The notes beneath the pieces are model-generated. The model saw only the letters and a list, made by a program, of their open reading frames with translations. It was not told the DNA's origin and ran no database searches. From the NCBI RefSeq assembly GCF_030317105.1, contig NZ_JASZYG010000002.1, forward strand, positions 849,725-913,724: 64,000 nucleotides of DNA, written 5' to 3'. Made by a program: the position numbers and the translations under genes. The stretch comes from Variovorax brevis (GTDB taxonomy: Bacteria > Pseudomonadota > Gammaproteobacteria > Burkholderiales > Burkholderiaceae_C). This document shows positions 47,923-57,197 of this stretch, piece after piece; position 1 is the first letter of the stretch, and every line of letters begins with the position of its first letter.

Positions 47923-47989
47923 CGCGACAAGCGCGTCAGGTTGGCGCGCATGATGGCGGCTTTGCCGGCGTCGGCGAAGACGACTGAAC

Positions 47990-48685
47990 ATGCGCACCAT
48001 CGGGCTGATCGGGGGAATGAGTTGGGAATCGAGCAGCGAGTACTACCGCCTCATCAACCAGGCGGTGAGGGACAGGCTCGGGCCCCTTCGATCAGCCAGC
48101 GTGCTGATGTACAGCGTGGACTTCGGACCGGTCGAGCGCGCGCAGCACGAAGGCCGCTGGGACGACGCCGCGATCATCCTGGAAGACGCGGCGCGGCGGC
48201 TGCACGCGGGCGGCGCGGAATGCATCGTGCTGTGCACGAACACGATGCACAAGGTGGCGGATCGACTGCGGGCGGCGACGCCGCTGCCCTTTCTTCACAT
48301 CGCAGACCCGGTTGGAACGGCGGCCAGAGCGTTGGGCGTTCGCTGTGTGGGATTGCTGGGGACGGCCTTCACGATGAAAGAGGAGTTTTTGAAGGAACGG
48401 CTGCGGCAGGTGCATGGCCTGGCGGTGTTGGTGCCGGAGGAAGGAGAGTGCGATGCGGTGCACAGGATCATTTATGACGAGCTGTGCGTGGGGCGTATTG
48501 ATGACGCGTCGCGGGGTGTTTATCAGGGCGTGATTGATTCGCTGGCGCGGCGTGGTGCGCAGGCGATCGTGTTGGGGTGTACGGAGATATCGCTGCTGAT
48601 TGGGGAGAAGGACAGCAGGCTGCCTTTGCTGGATTCGACGGCGCTGCATGCGGCGGCGGCGGTGGAGTTTGCGCTTGGGGTTTAG
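47990..48685 (+). CDS. Aspartate/glutamate racemase family protein
   Basis: The 231-residue protein is a PLP-independent racemase: MRTIGLIGGMSWESSSEYYRLIN is the family start and the two catalytic cysteines are in LCTNTMH and LGCTEI. It interconverts L- and D-aspartate or glutamate, or related amino acids. The gene begins 67 bases after the MFS gene. Confidence 0.93.
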   Translation: MRTIGLIGGMSWESSSEYYRLINQAVRDRLGPLRSASVLMYSVDFGPVERAQHEGRWDDAAIILEDAARRLHAGGAECIVLCTNTMHKVADRLRAATPLPFLHIADPVGTAARALGVRCVGLLGTAFTMKEEFLKERLRQVHGLAVLVPEEGECDAVHRIIYDELCVGRIDDASRGVYQGVIDSLARRGAQAIVLGCTEISLLIGEKDSRLPLLDSTALHAAAAVEFALGV

Positions 48686-49042
48686 GGATGCTTGATATTT
48701 GTGGGGTATTCGGGGGGTCTGGGGTTTGCCTGAATTGGGGAATGCGGCCTAAAAGTGAAGAAGTGTTGCGCAACGTCGCATCGCCCAAAAAGGGCGCGGA
48801 AGCGCATTGAAATAGGCGGCGAGGGGGCTAGGATGGGTGCGATCTATATCGAAGTAGGCATCACCACATGGACGATTCGCACACCGAAAAAATGGCAACG
48901 AAACGCCGCGCGAGTTGGCCCCGTCACAACAAGGTCAAGGGAGGGATCAGACGATGAATCCGGTGCGGCAATTGAATGGTCCGGGCGCCTTCGCGGTGGA
49001 ACGGTTTTTTTGCACGAACTCGTTAAGCCCCAAGTAGCGCCG
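48686..49042. other. Gap with no assignable feature
   Basis: These 357 bases are less GC-rich than the surroundings. An open frame crosses from 48755 into the following gene, but its translation has no family character. A run of seven T at about 49003 is not preceded by a stem. I see no promoter, RNA or repeat that I can support. Confidence 0.4.
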
Positions 49043-49474
49043 ATGCTCAGTTCCAGTCGTCATCTGATTTTTCACGGTGCCGTCGTGTTGCTGTTCGGCA
49101 TCCTGTTGGGAGCGCCGTATGCGAAGGCCATCAATCGATGTGCACCCGCGCACATTGTCAACTCTTGGCGCATCGCCCACCAGAGTCTTCCCATTGCCGC
49201 GATCCTCATGTTTGCCGTTGCCGCAATCCTCCCGACGTTTTCCACGGGACATGTCGTCGCCTGGCTCATTGCGGGCGGACTGATTGGCTCGTCGTATGCG
49301 TTTTGCGTTTCGATGCCCATGGCCGCCGTGACGGGGCATCGCGGACTATCGCAAGGTGGCAAGGGGCTACAGAAATTGGTGCTCTTCGGCAATGTTGTCG
49401 GAGCATGGCTTTCCGTGCTGGCGTGTGTTGTTCTGCTGTTCGCAGCGGGTGTTACGCTTTGGCAGACACCATGA
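49043..49474 (+). CDS. Four-helix membrane protein, possibly hydroxylaminobenzene-mutase-like
   Basis: From the ATG at 49043 the product has 143 residues and four transmembrane helices (LIFHGAVVLLFGILLGAPYA at the start, AILMFAVAAILPTF, VVAWLIAGGLIGSSYAFCV, LVLFGNVVGAWLSVLACVVLLF). The LIFHGA start and overall layout recall the HabA hydroxylaminobenzene mutase family, but key residues could not be checked. It overlaps the next gene by four bases and leads a three-gene coupled unit. Confidence 0.5.
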   Translation: MLSSSRHLIFHGAVVLLFGILLGAPYAKAINRCAPAHIVNSWRIAHQSLPIAAILMFAVAAILPTFSTGHVVAWLIAGGLIGSSYAFCVSMPMAAVTGHRGLSQGGKGLQKLVLFGNVVGAWLSVLACVVLLFAAGVTLWQTP

Positions 49475-50022
49475 CCTCAATTTCTCCAGCCCAAGCCATC
49501 GAAGCGTACATCCGCGCCAAGGATGGCAATCGTCCGTACCTCTTGAACGCATCGTTCGCCGCCGATGCCTCTTTGCGAATGGACGTTCGAACTGATTCCG
49601 TCGCCTTTCCGCCCGAATCGTCAGGACGCGAAGGAATTGCCGAAACGGTCGTGCGTCGCTTCAATCAAACCTACGAGAACATCTATACGCTGTGCATCGG
49701 GTCGCCCCCAAGAGGCAACGCGAATTCGCACTCGAACATCTGGCTGGTCGCCATGTCAGAAAAGAGCAGCGGTGCAGTACGCGTTGGGTGCGGTCGCTAC
49801 GACTGGTCATTTGAAGAGAACGGGGGCAGGGTCAAATCCTTGACCATCACCATTGAAACAATGGCGATGCTGCCACCCGCAACTCTAGCGTCAGTCATGA
49901 ACTGGGTCTCGGCCTTGCCCTACCCATGGTGCAGTCAGCAAGTGCTCTTCAAACATGCTCCGCGTGACGCCGCAGTGCAGCTTGTCCTTGGGCTGATCGG
50001 CAATTCAACTCACGCTCAATGA
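49471..50022 (+). CDS. SnoaL/NTF2-like protein
   Basis: The 183-residue protein starts SPAQAIEAYIRAKDGNRPYLLNASFAADASL, a pattern for NTF2-like/SnoaL folds, with a later strand YDWSFEENGGRVKSLTITIE. A small-ligand binding or cyclase-type role is possible but not readable. It overlaps both neighbours (ATGA each), so it belongs to one transcript with the membrane protein and the GNAT enzyme. Confidence 0.55.
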   Translation: MTSISPAQAIEAYIRAKDGNRPYLLNASFAADASLRMDVRTDSVAFPPESSGREGIAETVVRRFNQTYENIYTLCIGSPPRGNANSHSNIWLVAMSEKSSGAVRVGCGRYDWSFEENGGRVKSLTITIETMAMLPPATLASVMNWVSALPYPWCSQQVLFKHAPRDAAVQLVLGLIGNSTHAQ

Positions 50023-50582
50023 CTGCCCCTGAGATCAAGGAACTGCGCGCGGAGGAGTTTGATTCCTTCATCGCGTATTTGAATGATCACTTGTCGGACA
50101 ACGGCGCCAATTCCACGGGTTACTTCCAACCGCTTTCTCGAGCTCAGTCCGTCTTCCCGCCAGAACGGGCCGCGGTGTTTCGCAAAGGGCTGGAAATCCC
50201 GGTTGGCACCTCAGGATGGAGGCGTGCGTGGGCCGCAAGAACTTCAAGCGGCCAGATCGTCGGGCACGTTGATCTGAGAGCGCATCAAGAACAATACGCA
50301 ATGCATCGTTGCTTGCTCGGCCTCGGCGTTGACCGACGTTATCGCAAGCAAGGCGTGGGTTTGTTGCTGCTTCAAGCCGCGCAGTACTGGGCGGTCGACG
50401 TCGCCAGGCTGGAGTGGATCGATCTACAGGTGCTGAGTGCAAACCAGACGGCAATTCGCCTGTATGCCCAAATCGGCTTCACAAAGGTCGGCGAAGTACC
50501 GGACATGTTCAAGTTCGACGGGAACGCCTATTCCTACACCACCATGACGAAGAATCTTTCTGACATTGCCCCAAGGCGGTGA
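50019..50582 (+). CDS. GNAT family N-acetyltransferase
   Basis: The 187-residue protein has the GNAT core: LLGLGVDRRYRKQGVGLLLLQAA is the acetyl-CoA binding Q/RxxGxG/A region (RKQGVG), followed by LSANQTAIRLYAQIGFTKVGE. Its substrate is unknown. It is the last gene of the three-gene coupled unit. Confidence 0.9.
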   Translation: MTAPEIKELRAEEFDSFIAYLNDHLSDNGANSTGYFQPLSRAQSVFPPERAAVFRKGLEIPVGTSGWRRAWAARTSSGQIVGHVDLRAHQEQYAMHRCLLGLGVDRRYRKQGVGLLLLQAAQYWAVDVARLEWIDLQVLSANQTAIRLYAQIGFTKVGEVPDMFKFDGNAYSYTTMTKNLSDIAPRR

Positions 50583-50633
50583 CCTGCCTGGAAGCGTCAG
50601 AATCACGCCAGCCCCCCAACCCGAGGAGAACTC

Positions 50634-50942
50634 ATGCCAAAGGGATACTGGATCGTTCGCGTCGATATCGCTGACCCCGAAAAGTACAAGGAATACGTCG
50701 CGGCAAATGGGCCACCGCTCAAGAAGTACGGCGCCAGGTTCTTGGTGCGGGCTGGCCGTTTCGAGAATCCGGAGGGATCGAGCCGAACGCGCAACGCGGT
50801 GATTGAATTTCCTTCCTATCAGGCGGCGCTCGATTGCTGGAATTCGCCTGAGTACCAAGGAATACTTCACCTTCGGCAGCCCGTATCAACCATTGATCTC
50901 ATCGTCATCGAGGGGTACGAAGGTCCTCAACCGGAGTCGTAG
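50634..50942 (+). CDS. DUF1330 family protein
   Basis: The 102-residue protein matches DUF1330: GYWIVRVDIADPEKYKEYVAANGPPLKKYGARFLVRAG and VIEFPSYQAALDCWNSPEYQ are the family blocks. Members have a ferredoxin-like dimeric alpha/beta-barrel fold; function is unknown. GAGGAG precedes the ATG. The 254 bases that follow hold no gene I can support; an inverted repeat TGCCGA/TCGGCA occurs at about 51056-51079. Confidence 0.93.
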   Translation: MPKGYWIVRVDIADPEKYKEYVAANGPPLKKYGARFLVRAGRFENPEGSSRTRNAVIEFPSYQAALDCWNSPEYQGILHLRQPVSTIDLIVIEGYEGPQPES

Positions 50943-51196
50943 CTCTACGCTGCGCCGCAGTAGCCTGAGGCTTTAGTGGCATCAGAGTCCGCCCATCGGC
51001 AAGGCCGCGCGCCGCAATCCGGGAGAACGCTTCACAGAGTTGATGGCGCCGCCGGTTGCCGACGGCGCGCGTTATCGGCAGGTTTTTCCGTCAACCGCCT
51101 CTAAAGTGTCCAAGGGCTCATCAATCGGCATGATGACCTGAACCCGCTCGGGATCTAGGATCCGCCATTCATCGCCAGATCGTTGGGAGAAAAACC

Positions 51197-51601
51197 ATGG
51201 CGGGCAAGCGACCATTCGACTTCATTGGTGGCACATCCTTGAAGGCGCAAATGCGTCAAGGCGGACGGTGCGCCCATTGCGCGACTCGCCTGATTGAAGA
51301 AATGGAGGAAGGCGACTACGTTTATGGTCACCATGTCGTGCCCAACCAGTGCGGAAACCCCTCAGATCCAGCGCACCGTTGGCTCAAGACGGAGTTGAAC
51401 TGCGTCGCGTTGTGCCAGAAATGCCATATGCGCGTACACCAGGACGGAAACACGAGGAATGGAGCAGTGGCGCCTCCGGAATACTTTCCCTACAGCCATC
51501 AAGACGCAAAATCTCACGCGGTTTGGGCCGCGCAGGTGAACCAAAAAGCGCATGCCATCTGGCAGTATCTTGCGCAGAAGGTAGCCAGCAGCGGCATCTG
51601 A
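51197..51601 (+). CDS. HNH endonuclease-like protein
   Basis: The 134-residue protein carries a HNH fold with a zinc site: CAHC near residue 27, then YGHHVVPNQCGNP (the first H of the HNH), and NCVALCQKCHMRVHQ, supplying the N, the second Cys pair and the final H. HNH proteins of this size may be free nucleases or detached toxin domains. No partner, immunity-like or phage gene lies beside it. A GGGAGA site precedes the ATG. Confidence 0.75.
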   Translation: MAGKRPFDFIGGTSLKAQMRQGGRCAHCATRLIEEMEEGDYVYGHHVVPNQCGNPSDPAHRWLKTELNCVALCQKCHMRVHQDGNTRNGAVAPPEYFPYSHQDAKSHAVWAAQVNQKAHAIWQYLAQKVASSGI

Positions 51602-51637
51602 TCCGTCGTTTGCGCCGAACGCATACATTGACCCGAA

Positions 51638-51657
51638 ACCTCAAAATCCATTGAGGT
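51638..51657 (+). terminator. Weak hairpin after the HNH gene
   Basis: ACCTCAA and TTGAGGT form a seven-pair stem around a six-base loop, followed by a short GTTTG. It lies 37 bases after the HNH stop. The stem is short and AT-rich and the T-run poor, so terminator function is uncertain. Confidence 0.4.
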
Positions 51658-51762
51658 GTTTGCCGCACCGCATGGACATCGCCCAAGCAGTGTTCAACCT
51701 GACGTCCAAGCCACGCACTATCTCGAACCTTTAGACTTTCGGCTGTTCACTTGGCTCGGCGA

Positions 51763-52359
51763 ATGAATCCATTTTCACAACCCGCACCGGCCCTGACCGA
51801 GTCGCTGTTCGACGATCCGTTCTATCAAGCCATCTCCGTGGACTTTGAAGACGACATTGAAGCCCGAAAACACGCACTCGGGCTCTACTTCGCCTACTCC
51901 CTGGCCGAGGCCCAGCGCACAGGCCGCTACGTGCAGCACGAGGATCCGCGGGTGGGGGCAGCAGCATGGCTTCTGCCGAGATCGCCAGAAGTCGATGCCG
52001 CCGAGTCCGCAGCCAAAGCGGCCTACCTCAAGAGCGTGCTGGGCCCCAGAGGCAACGGCAACTACCACCGGATCGTCGAGTTCATGGGCCCACGTGCCGC
52101 GCAGGTCGTTTCCGACCAGGCCTGGTACCTGTCGATCGTCGCAGTCCTGCCGTCAGCGCAGGGCCAGGGCATTGGCGCCCGCCTGCTGTCGGGCACGCTT
52201 GCCGAAGCAAAGAGCGTCGGCGCCAGTTGCTACCTTGAAACGTTCACGCCCCCGAATATCCCGTTCTACGAACGCATGGGGTTCGAGCGCCTCGCATCCC
52301 ACCTGGAGCCGACCACAAGGGCGGAATACGTCGTGATGCTGCGTCCCGGCACTGCCTGA
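51763..52359 (+). CDS. GNAT family N-acetyltransferase
   Basis: The 198-residue protein has the GNAT core VAVLPSAQGQGIGARLLSGTLAEA and the later NIPFYERMGFERL, in a longer N-terminal context (SLFDDPFYQAISVDFE...ARKHALGLYFAYSLAEAQRTG) as in plant/fungal-type GCN5 homologues. The ATG at 51763 is preferred to a TTG at 51751. The substrate is unknown. Confidence 0.9.
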   Translation: MNPFSQPAPALTESLFDDPFYQAISVDFEDDIEARKHALGLYFAYSLAEAQRTGRYVQHEDPRVGAAAWLLPRSPEVDAAESAAKAAYLKSVLGPRGNGNYHRIVEFMGPRAAQVVSDQAWYLSIVAVLPSAQGQGIGARLLSGTLAEAKSVGASCYLETFTPPNIPFYERMGFERLASHLEPTTRAEYVVMLRPGTA

Positions 52360-52418
52360 TCGCGCAAAACCGTTCGAGTCCGCACTCGTGGGCGCAGGGA
52401 ATGGAATCTCGCGTCACG

Positions 52419-53066
52419 TCAATCGCCGGGCGACAACGCTCCGGGCTTGCGCCACACACTCGCCAGCCACGGCTGCTGCTCGCGCGGCAGCCCCGGCGGG
52501 CGATAGTAGTGCGCCAGTTCGACAAACCCGGCGCCCGTCACGTACCCCCGCCAAGCCTCCAGGTCGTGCCATGCCCCATAGCGCCCGCCCCGCCAGCCTT
52601 CCTGCCCCTCGCCGCGCGGGTTCGAACTGAACAGCACACCGCCCGCCTTCAGCGCCGCGAACAGCTCGCCCAAGACGCGCGGCAGTTCCTGCCCCGGCAC
52701 ATGGAACAGCGCCGCGTTCGCAAACACGCCGTCAAATTGTTCGGCGGGCAGGGCCATCTTCAGGAAGTCCTGGTGCAACACCTCGCATCCGCTGTATTCG
52801 CGCGCCATCTGCGCGAATCGTTCCGAGCCTTCCAGCCCTGTCGCGATGTGCCCCAGTTGCGTGAATGCCTTCAGATCCCGCCCCGGACCGCAGCCGAAAT
52901 CGAGAATCCTGAAGGGCGGCGCGGCCTCGATGCAGTGCAGGAGCGACGCGATGTTCTGGCGCACGTCGTGGTCGCGCGTGCCTTCCCAGAAGTCCTCGGC
53001 GCGGGCGTCGTAGTGGCCGAGCGTGCCCGCGGCGATTCGCTCCAGGTCATCCTGTGAAAGGTGCAT
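52419..53066 (-). CDS. Class I SAM-dependent methyltransferase
   Basis: The 215-residue protein has the SAM-binding motif RILDFGCGPGRDLKAF, followed by GLEGSERFAQMAREY and the post-motif FDGVFANAALFHVP and GGVLFSSNPRGEG. The acceptor is unknown. It is convergent with the GNAT gene and diverges from the AI-2E-type transporter across 59 bases. Confidence 0.93.
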   Translation of the reverse strand: MHLSQDDLERIAAGTLGHYDARAEDFWEGTRDHDVRQNIASLLHCIEAAPPFRILDFGCGPGRDLKAFTQLGHIATGLEGSERFAQMAREYSGCEVLHQDFLKMALPAEQFDGVFANAALFHVPGQELPRVLGELFAALKAGGVLFSSNPRGEGQEGWRGGRYGAWHDLEAWRGYVTGAGFVELAHYYRPPGLPREQQPWLASVWRKPGALSPGD

Positions 53067-53125
53067 GTCTTATCCTGCGCCAAATCGCGCACACTGCGCG
53101 GCATTCAGTCCATAGTTTGACCATC

Positions 53126-54283
53126 ATGACCGAACCTCGTTCCGACCTGACCAAGATCACCTTCGGGGTGTTGACCATCGCGGTGCTGATTGGGTCCTCG
53201 CTCTGGATCCTGCGGCCCTTTCTGGGTGCAACCATCTGGGCCGTGATGGTGGTGGTGGCCACTTGGCCGGCGCTGTTGTGGTTCGAGGCGCGGCTCTGGG
53301 GGCGGCGCAGCCTGGCAGTGATCGTCATGGTGCTGATCCTGCTGCTGGTCTTTGTGCTGCCGCTCACGCTGGCCATTTCCACCATCGCATCGAACGCGGA
53401 CGATGTCGTCACGTGGTTCCGCTCGCTCATGGCCGAGGGGCCGCCCAGGCTTCCGGCCTGGGTGGGCGGGCTGCCCCTGGTGGGGCCGAAGCTGGTCGAG
53501 GCGTGGGACGAACTGGTCGCCTCGGGCGTCACCGGCGTGGAAGCCAAGGTCACGCCGTATGCAAGGCAGGTCACGACCTGGCTGTTCTCGCAGGCCGGCG
53601 TGGTGGGCGCGCTCACGCTGCAGTTCCTGCTGACGGTGGCCATCGCGGGGGTCATGTACGCCCAGGGCGAAAACGCCGCGGTGGAAGTGCGGCGCTTCGG
53701 CCGCCGGCTGGGCGGTTCGCGCGGCGAAGACGCCGTCATCCTGGCCGGCAAGGCCATCCGTGGCGTGGCATTGGGGGTGGGCGTGACGGCCATCATCCAG
53801 GCCGTCGTGGGCGGCATCGGGCTGGCCATTGCGGGCGTTCCCTTTGCGGCGCTGCTCACTGCCGTGATGTTCATGCTTTGCATCGTGCAGATCGGCCCGA
53901 CCCTGGTGCTGGCGCCGGCGGCCATCTGGGTCTTCTGGCATGGCGACACGGGCTGGGGCATCTTCCTGGGCATCTGGACGCTCATCGTGGGCACCATGGA
54001 CAACTTCCTGCGGCCCATGCTCATCAAGCGCGGCGCCGACTTGCCGCTGCTGCTGATCTTTGCCGGCGTCATCGGCGGCTTGCTGGGCTTCGGACTGGTG
54101 GGGATCTTCGTGGGGCCGGTGATGCTGGCGGTGTCGTACACGCTCATCAATGCATGGCTCGACGACCGGCCCGACGCGCCCGAGCCCCAACTCACGCCGA
54201 TCATCCAGGCCAAGCGTCCGCCGGAAACCAAGGCCCGGCCCAAGGACGGTGGCGCCCAACTTCCCGGAGGCTTCCTTGATTGA
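53126..54283 (+). CDS. AI-2E family transporter (YdiK-like)
   Basis: The 385-residue protein has about eight transmembrane helices and the AI-2E/YdiK family pattern: ITFGVLTIAVLIGSSLWILRPFLGATIWAVMVV, a soluble middle loop, then FLLTVAIAGVMYAQGE and the end block FLGIWTLIVGTMDNFLRPMLIKRGADLPLLLIFAGVIGG. Members export autoinducer-2 or other small molecules, but the family is broad and the substrate here is unknown. It overlaps the LysE gene by eight bases. Confidence 0.93.
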   Translation: MTEPRSDLTKITFGVLTIAVLIGSSLWILRPFLGATIWAVMVVVATWPALLWFEARLWGRRSLAVIVMVLILLLVFVLPLTLAISTIASNADDVVTWFRSLMAEGPPRLPAWVGGLPLVGPKLVEAWDELVASGVTGVEAKVTPYARQVTTWLFSQAGVVGALTLQFLLTVAIAGVMYAQGENAAVEVRRFGRRLGGSRGEDAVILAGKAIRGVALGVGVTAIIQAVVGGIGLAIAGVPFAALLTAVMFMLCIVQIGPTLVLAPAAIWVFWHGDTGWGIFLGIWTLIVGTMDNFLRPMLIKRGADLPLLLIFAGVIGGLLGFGLVGIFVGPVMLAVSYTLINAWLDDRPDAPEPQLTPIIQAKRPPETKARPKDGGAQLPGGFLD

Positions 54284-54902
54284 AGTGTCGTGGCTGCTTT
54301 TCATCGTGGCGTCGATGGTGCTCATCGTCACGCCGGGGCAGGACATGATCCTGGTCATGTCCCGATCGCTCTCGCAGGGGCCGGCGGCGGGCGTGGTCAC
54401 GGCTGCCGGCGTCAGCATCGGGCTGGTGGGGCACACCATGCTGGCGACCCTGGGGCTTGGCGCGATCCTGCGCACGTCGGAATGGCTCTTCCTGGCGCTC
54501 AAGCTGGTGGGGGCGGTGTACCTCATCTACCTGGCGATCGGGCTGCTGCGCACCCGAAGCGCAAGCCTGGAAGCGGGCACCGCGGCACCGCGTTCGCTGC
54601 CGCGGCTTTTCCTGGACGGGGCGCTGTCCAACGTGTCCAACCCCAAGATCGCGGTGTTCTACTTCGCCTTCATGCCACAGTTCGTGCATGCGGACGCATC
54701 GCATCCCACGCTGTCGATCTTCGTGCTGGGGCTGCTCTTTGCGGCTCTCACGTTCCTGGTCAAGGGGCCGGTCGGGCTCGCGGCGGGGCTGCTGTCGGGC
54801 TGGCTGCGTTCGCGCCCGCGCGTGCTGGTGTGGCTCTACCGTTCCAGCGGCGCGGTGCTGCTGGGGCTGGGCGTCAAGCTGGCGCTGGAGCGCCGGCCCT
54901 GA
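54276..54902 (+). CDS. LysE family amino-acid exporter
   Basis: The 208-residue protein is LysE/RhtB-like, with six predicted helices: LLFIVASMVLIVTPGQDMILVMSRSLSQG (with the PGQ/PGP element), and FLDGALSNVSNPKIAVFYFAFMPQF. It exports an amino acid from the cytoplasm. The start is a TTG at 54276 with GGAGG six bases before it; no ATG fits. It overlaps the AI-2E gene, so the two are translationally coupled. Confidence 0.93.
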   Translation: MIEVSWLLFIVASMVLIVTPGQDMILVMSRSLSQGPAAGVVTAAGVSIGLVGHTMLATLGLGAILRTSEWLFLALKLVGAVYLIYLAIGLLRTRSASLEAGTAAPRSLPRLFLDGALSNVSNPKIAVFYFAFMPQFVHADASHPTLSIFVLGLLFAALTFLVKGPVGLAAGLLSGWLRSRPRVLVWLYRSSGAVLLGLGVKLALERRP

Positions 54903-54959
54903 GATTGGCCGGGACCGGCGCACCAGAGTGCCGGCACCGTGCGGCCTTGATGCGGTGGC

Positions 54960-55880
54960 TCAATGGCGCTTTGCGCTGCCTTGGGGGCGATGCGCCATGT
55001 GCTGCCGGTACACCCATCCCGCGGTGGCCACATCCTCCACCGCCACGCCCACGGACTTGAAGAGGGTGATCTCCTCGGCGTCCTGCCGGCCGGTGCTCAG
55101 ACCGGTGATCACCTCGCCGATTTCCGCAAAGATGTTGCCTGACGCGATCACGTCCCCCGATTCACGCGACGCCGCCTCGCGCGATTCGACGAACAGGCGG
55201 CAGCGGCTCATGGCGTCGTCGTCGAGTTCGCGCCAGTCGGGGCGGGGCGCGCCGACCGCGTTGATGTGCGTGCCCGGCGCGAGCCACTTGCCGGACAGCA
55301 CGGGCTTGCGCGAGGTCGTCGCCACCACCACGACGTCCGCGCCGCGCACCGCCTCTTCGGCCGAGGCCGCGGCGGTCACGCCGTGCTCGCGCGCAAAGGC
55401 TGCCGCGCTGTGCGGGCTCCAGACGCGGATGTTGGTGAAGTGGCGCACCAGGCGCATCGCTTCCAGGTGGCTTTGCGCCTGCACGCCGGCGCCCAGAATG
55501 GCCAGCGTTCGGGCTTCCGGGCGTGCCAGCCGCTTGGTCGCCGCGGCCGAGACGGCGGCCGTGCGCATTTCGGTGATCAGTCGGCCGTCCATCACGGCCA
55601 GCGGCTCGCCCGTGTCGGGGCGAAACAGCATCACCAGCGCGTGGTGCGTCGGCACTTCCTTGTTGTTGGGATAGAAGGAAACCAGCTTGGCGCCCAGATG
55701 CCCCTCGGCCAGCGCCGGCATCGTGAAGAAGAATCCGCCGTGGCCGGACACCGGCAGCACGTTGCGCATGGGCTGCACCGCGCTGCCCGAAGACAGGGCC
55801 GACAAGGCGTGCTCCATCACGGGGATGAGCGCCTCCATTTTCAGCAGCTTGTGCACTGCTTGCTCGTCGAGTATTTCCAT
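54960..55880 (-). CDS. Ornithine cyclodeaminase/mu-crystallin family protein
   Basis: The 306-residue protein has the OCD/mu-crystallin family pattern: MRNVLPVSGHGGFFFTMPAL, then LAILGAGVQAQSHLEAM (the NAD(P)H Rossmann GxGxxA/S) and the later GTHINAVGAPRPDWRELDD. Members act as ornithine cyclodeaminase, delta-1-pyrroline-2-carboxylate reductase or ketimine reductase; which applies cannot be told. It is convergent with the LysE gene and divergent from the aroG-type gene. Confidence 0.93.
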   Translation of the reverse strand: MEILDEQAVHKLLKMEALIPVMEHALSALSSGSAVQPMRNVLPVSGHGGFFFTMPALAEGHLGAKLVSFYPNNKEVPTHHALVMLFRPDTGEPLAVMDGRLITEMRTAAVSAAATKRLARPEARTLAILGAGVQAQSHLEAMRLVRHFTNIRVWSPHSAAAFAREHGVTAAASAEEAVRGADVVVVATTSRKPVLSGKWLAPGTHINAVGAPRPDWRELDDDAMSRCRLFVESREAASRESGDVIASGNIFAEIGEVITGLSTGRQDAEEITLFKSVGVAVEDVATAGWVYRQHMAHRPQGSAKRH

Positions 55881-56035
55881 CTGAATCTCCCGCTGGATGG
55901 CGCCGCTTTATACAGCAGTCGCGCATGCGCCGCGGGGCGCAAAGCGGGCGACACGCCCTGACACGAAGGCGAGATGCGGGAGCGAGGACAATGCCGGCTG
56001 AACTTTTCTCCAACGCGCACCAGACGCTCCCGCCC

Positions 56036-57175
56036 ATGACGAAACTAGACGACCCCCTGCACGACGCCGAAGTTGGCTCGCGCGACAGCACCCTGGACAC
56101 CACCCGCATCGACGACGTGCGCATCGGCGCCGTGCGCCCCCTCATCACGCCTGCCTTGCTGCAGGAGCGGGTGCCCGTTCGCGATAACACGCTCGCCCTG
56201 GTGGAAAGCAGCCGCCGCGCGATTGCCGACGTGCTGCACGGCCGCGACGACCGCCTCGTGGTGGTCGTGGGGCCGTGCTCCATCCACGACCACGACCAGG
56301 CGCTGGAATACGCGCATCGCCTGAAGGCGGTGGCCGATGAACTGGCGGACGACCTGGTCATCGTCATGCGTGCCTATTTCGAGAAGCCGCGCACGACCGT
56401 GGGCTGGAAGGGCTACATCAACGACCCGCACCTGGACGGCAGCTTTGCCATCAACGAAGGGCTGGAGCGCGCGCGCCGCCTGCTGCTGGAGTTGACCACG
56501 CTGGGCCTGCCCACCGGAACCGAGTTCCTCGACCTGCTCAGCCCGCAATACGTGGCGGACCTGATCGCATGGGGCGCCATCGGCGCACGCACCACCGAGA
56601 GCCAGAGCCACCGGCAACTCGCCTCGGGCCTGAGCTGCCCCATCGGCTTCAAGAACGGCACCGATGGCAGCATCAAGGTGGCGGCCGACGCGATTCTGGC
56701 GGCGCGCGCTCCGCATGCTTTCATGGGCATGACGAAGATGGGCATGGCCGCGATTTTCGAGACGCGCGGCAACGACGACTGCCACGTGATCCTGCGCGGC
56801 GGCAAGGCGCCCAACTATTCCGCCACCGACGTCACGGCGAGCTGCGACGCCCTGCGCGTCAACGGCCTGCGCGAGCAGGTGATGATCGACGTCTCCCACG
56901 GCAACAGCAGCAAGCAGCACCAGCGGCAGATCATCGTGGCGGGCGAGGTCGCCCAGCAGATCGCCGGCGGCGACCGGCGCATCACCGGCATGATGATCGA
57001 GAGCCATCTGGAGGAAGGCCGCCAGGACCTCGTCGCGGGCGTGCCGCTCAAGCATGGCGTGTCGATCACCGATGCCTGCATCAGCTTCACGCAGACGACG
57101 CCGGTGCTGCGGGATCTGGCTGCAGCTGTGCAGGCGCGTCGGCGGGTCAAGGGCCGGACGTCGAATAACTCATAG
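56036..57175 (+). CDS. aroG: 3-deoxy-7-phosphoheptulonate (DAHP) synthase, AroG type
   Basis: The 379-residue protein is a class I DAHP synthase, the first step of aromatic amino-acid synthesis. Characteristic blocks are VVVGPCSIHDHDQALEYA, RAYFEKPRTTVGWKGYINDP, SCPIGFKNGTDG, and VMIDVSHGNSSKQH. Metal ligands (Cys in GPCS, His, Glu, Asp) are in place. The ATG at 56036 gives the family start (MTKLDDPLHDAEV) but has no clear ribosome binding site; an ATG at 55991 behind GGGAG adds 15 residues. Feedback sensitivity cannot be read. Confidence 0.96.
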   Translation: MTKLDDPLHDAEVGSRDSTLDTTRIDDVRIGAVRPLITPALLQERVPVRDNTLALVESSRRAIADVLHGRDDRLVVVVGPCSIHDHDQALEYAHRLKAVADELADDLVIVMRAYFEKPRTTVGWKGYINDPHLDGSFAINEGLERARRLLLELTTLGLPTGTEFLDLLSPQYVADLIAWGAIGARTTESQSHRQLASGLSCPIGFKNGTDGSIKVAADAILAARAPHAFMGMTKMGMAAIFETRGNDDCHVILRGGKAPNYSATDVTASCDALRVNGLREQVMIDVSHGNSSKQHQRQIIVAGEVAQQIAGGDRRITGMMIESHLEEGRQDLVAGVPLKHGVSITDACISFTQTTPVLRDLAAAVQARRRVKGRTSNNS

Positions 57176-57197
57176 TCGCTCATGAAAAACCGGGCCG

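Noticed and set aside
50943..51196. Integron attC site between small genes
   Set aside because: The small single-strand genes suggested cassettes, but I find no GTTRRRY/RYYYAAC pair and no integrase in the window.
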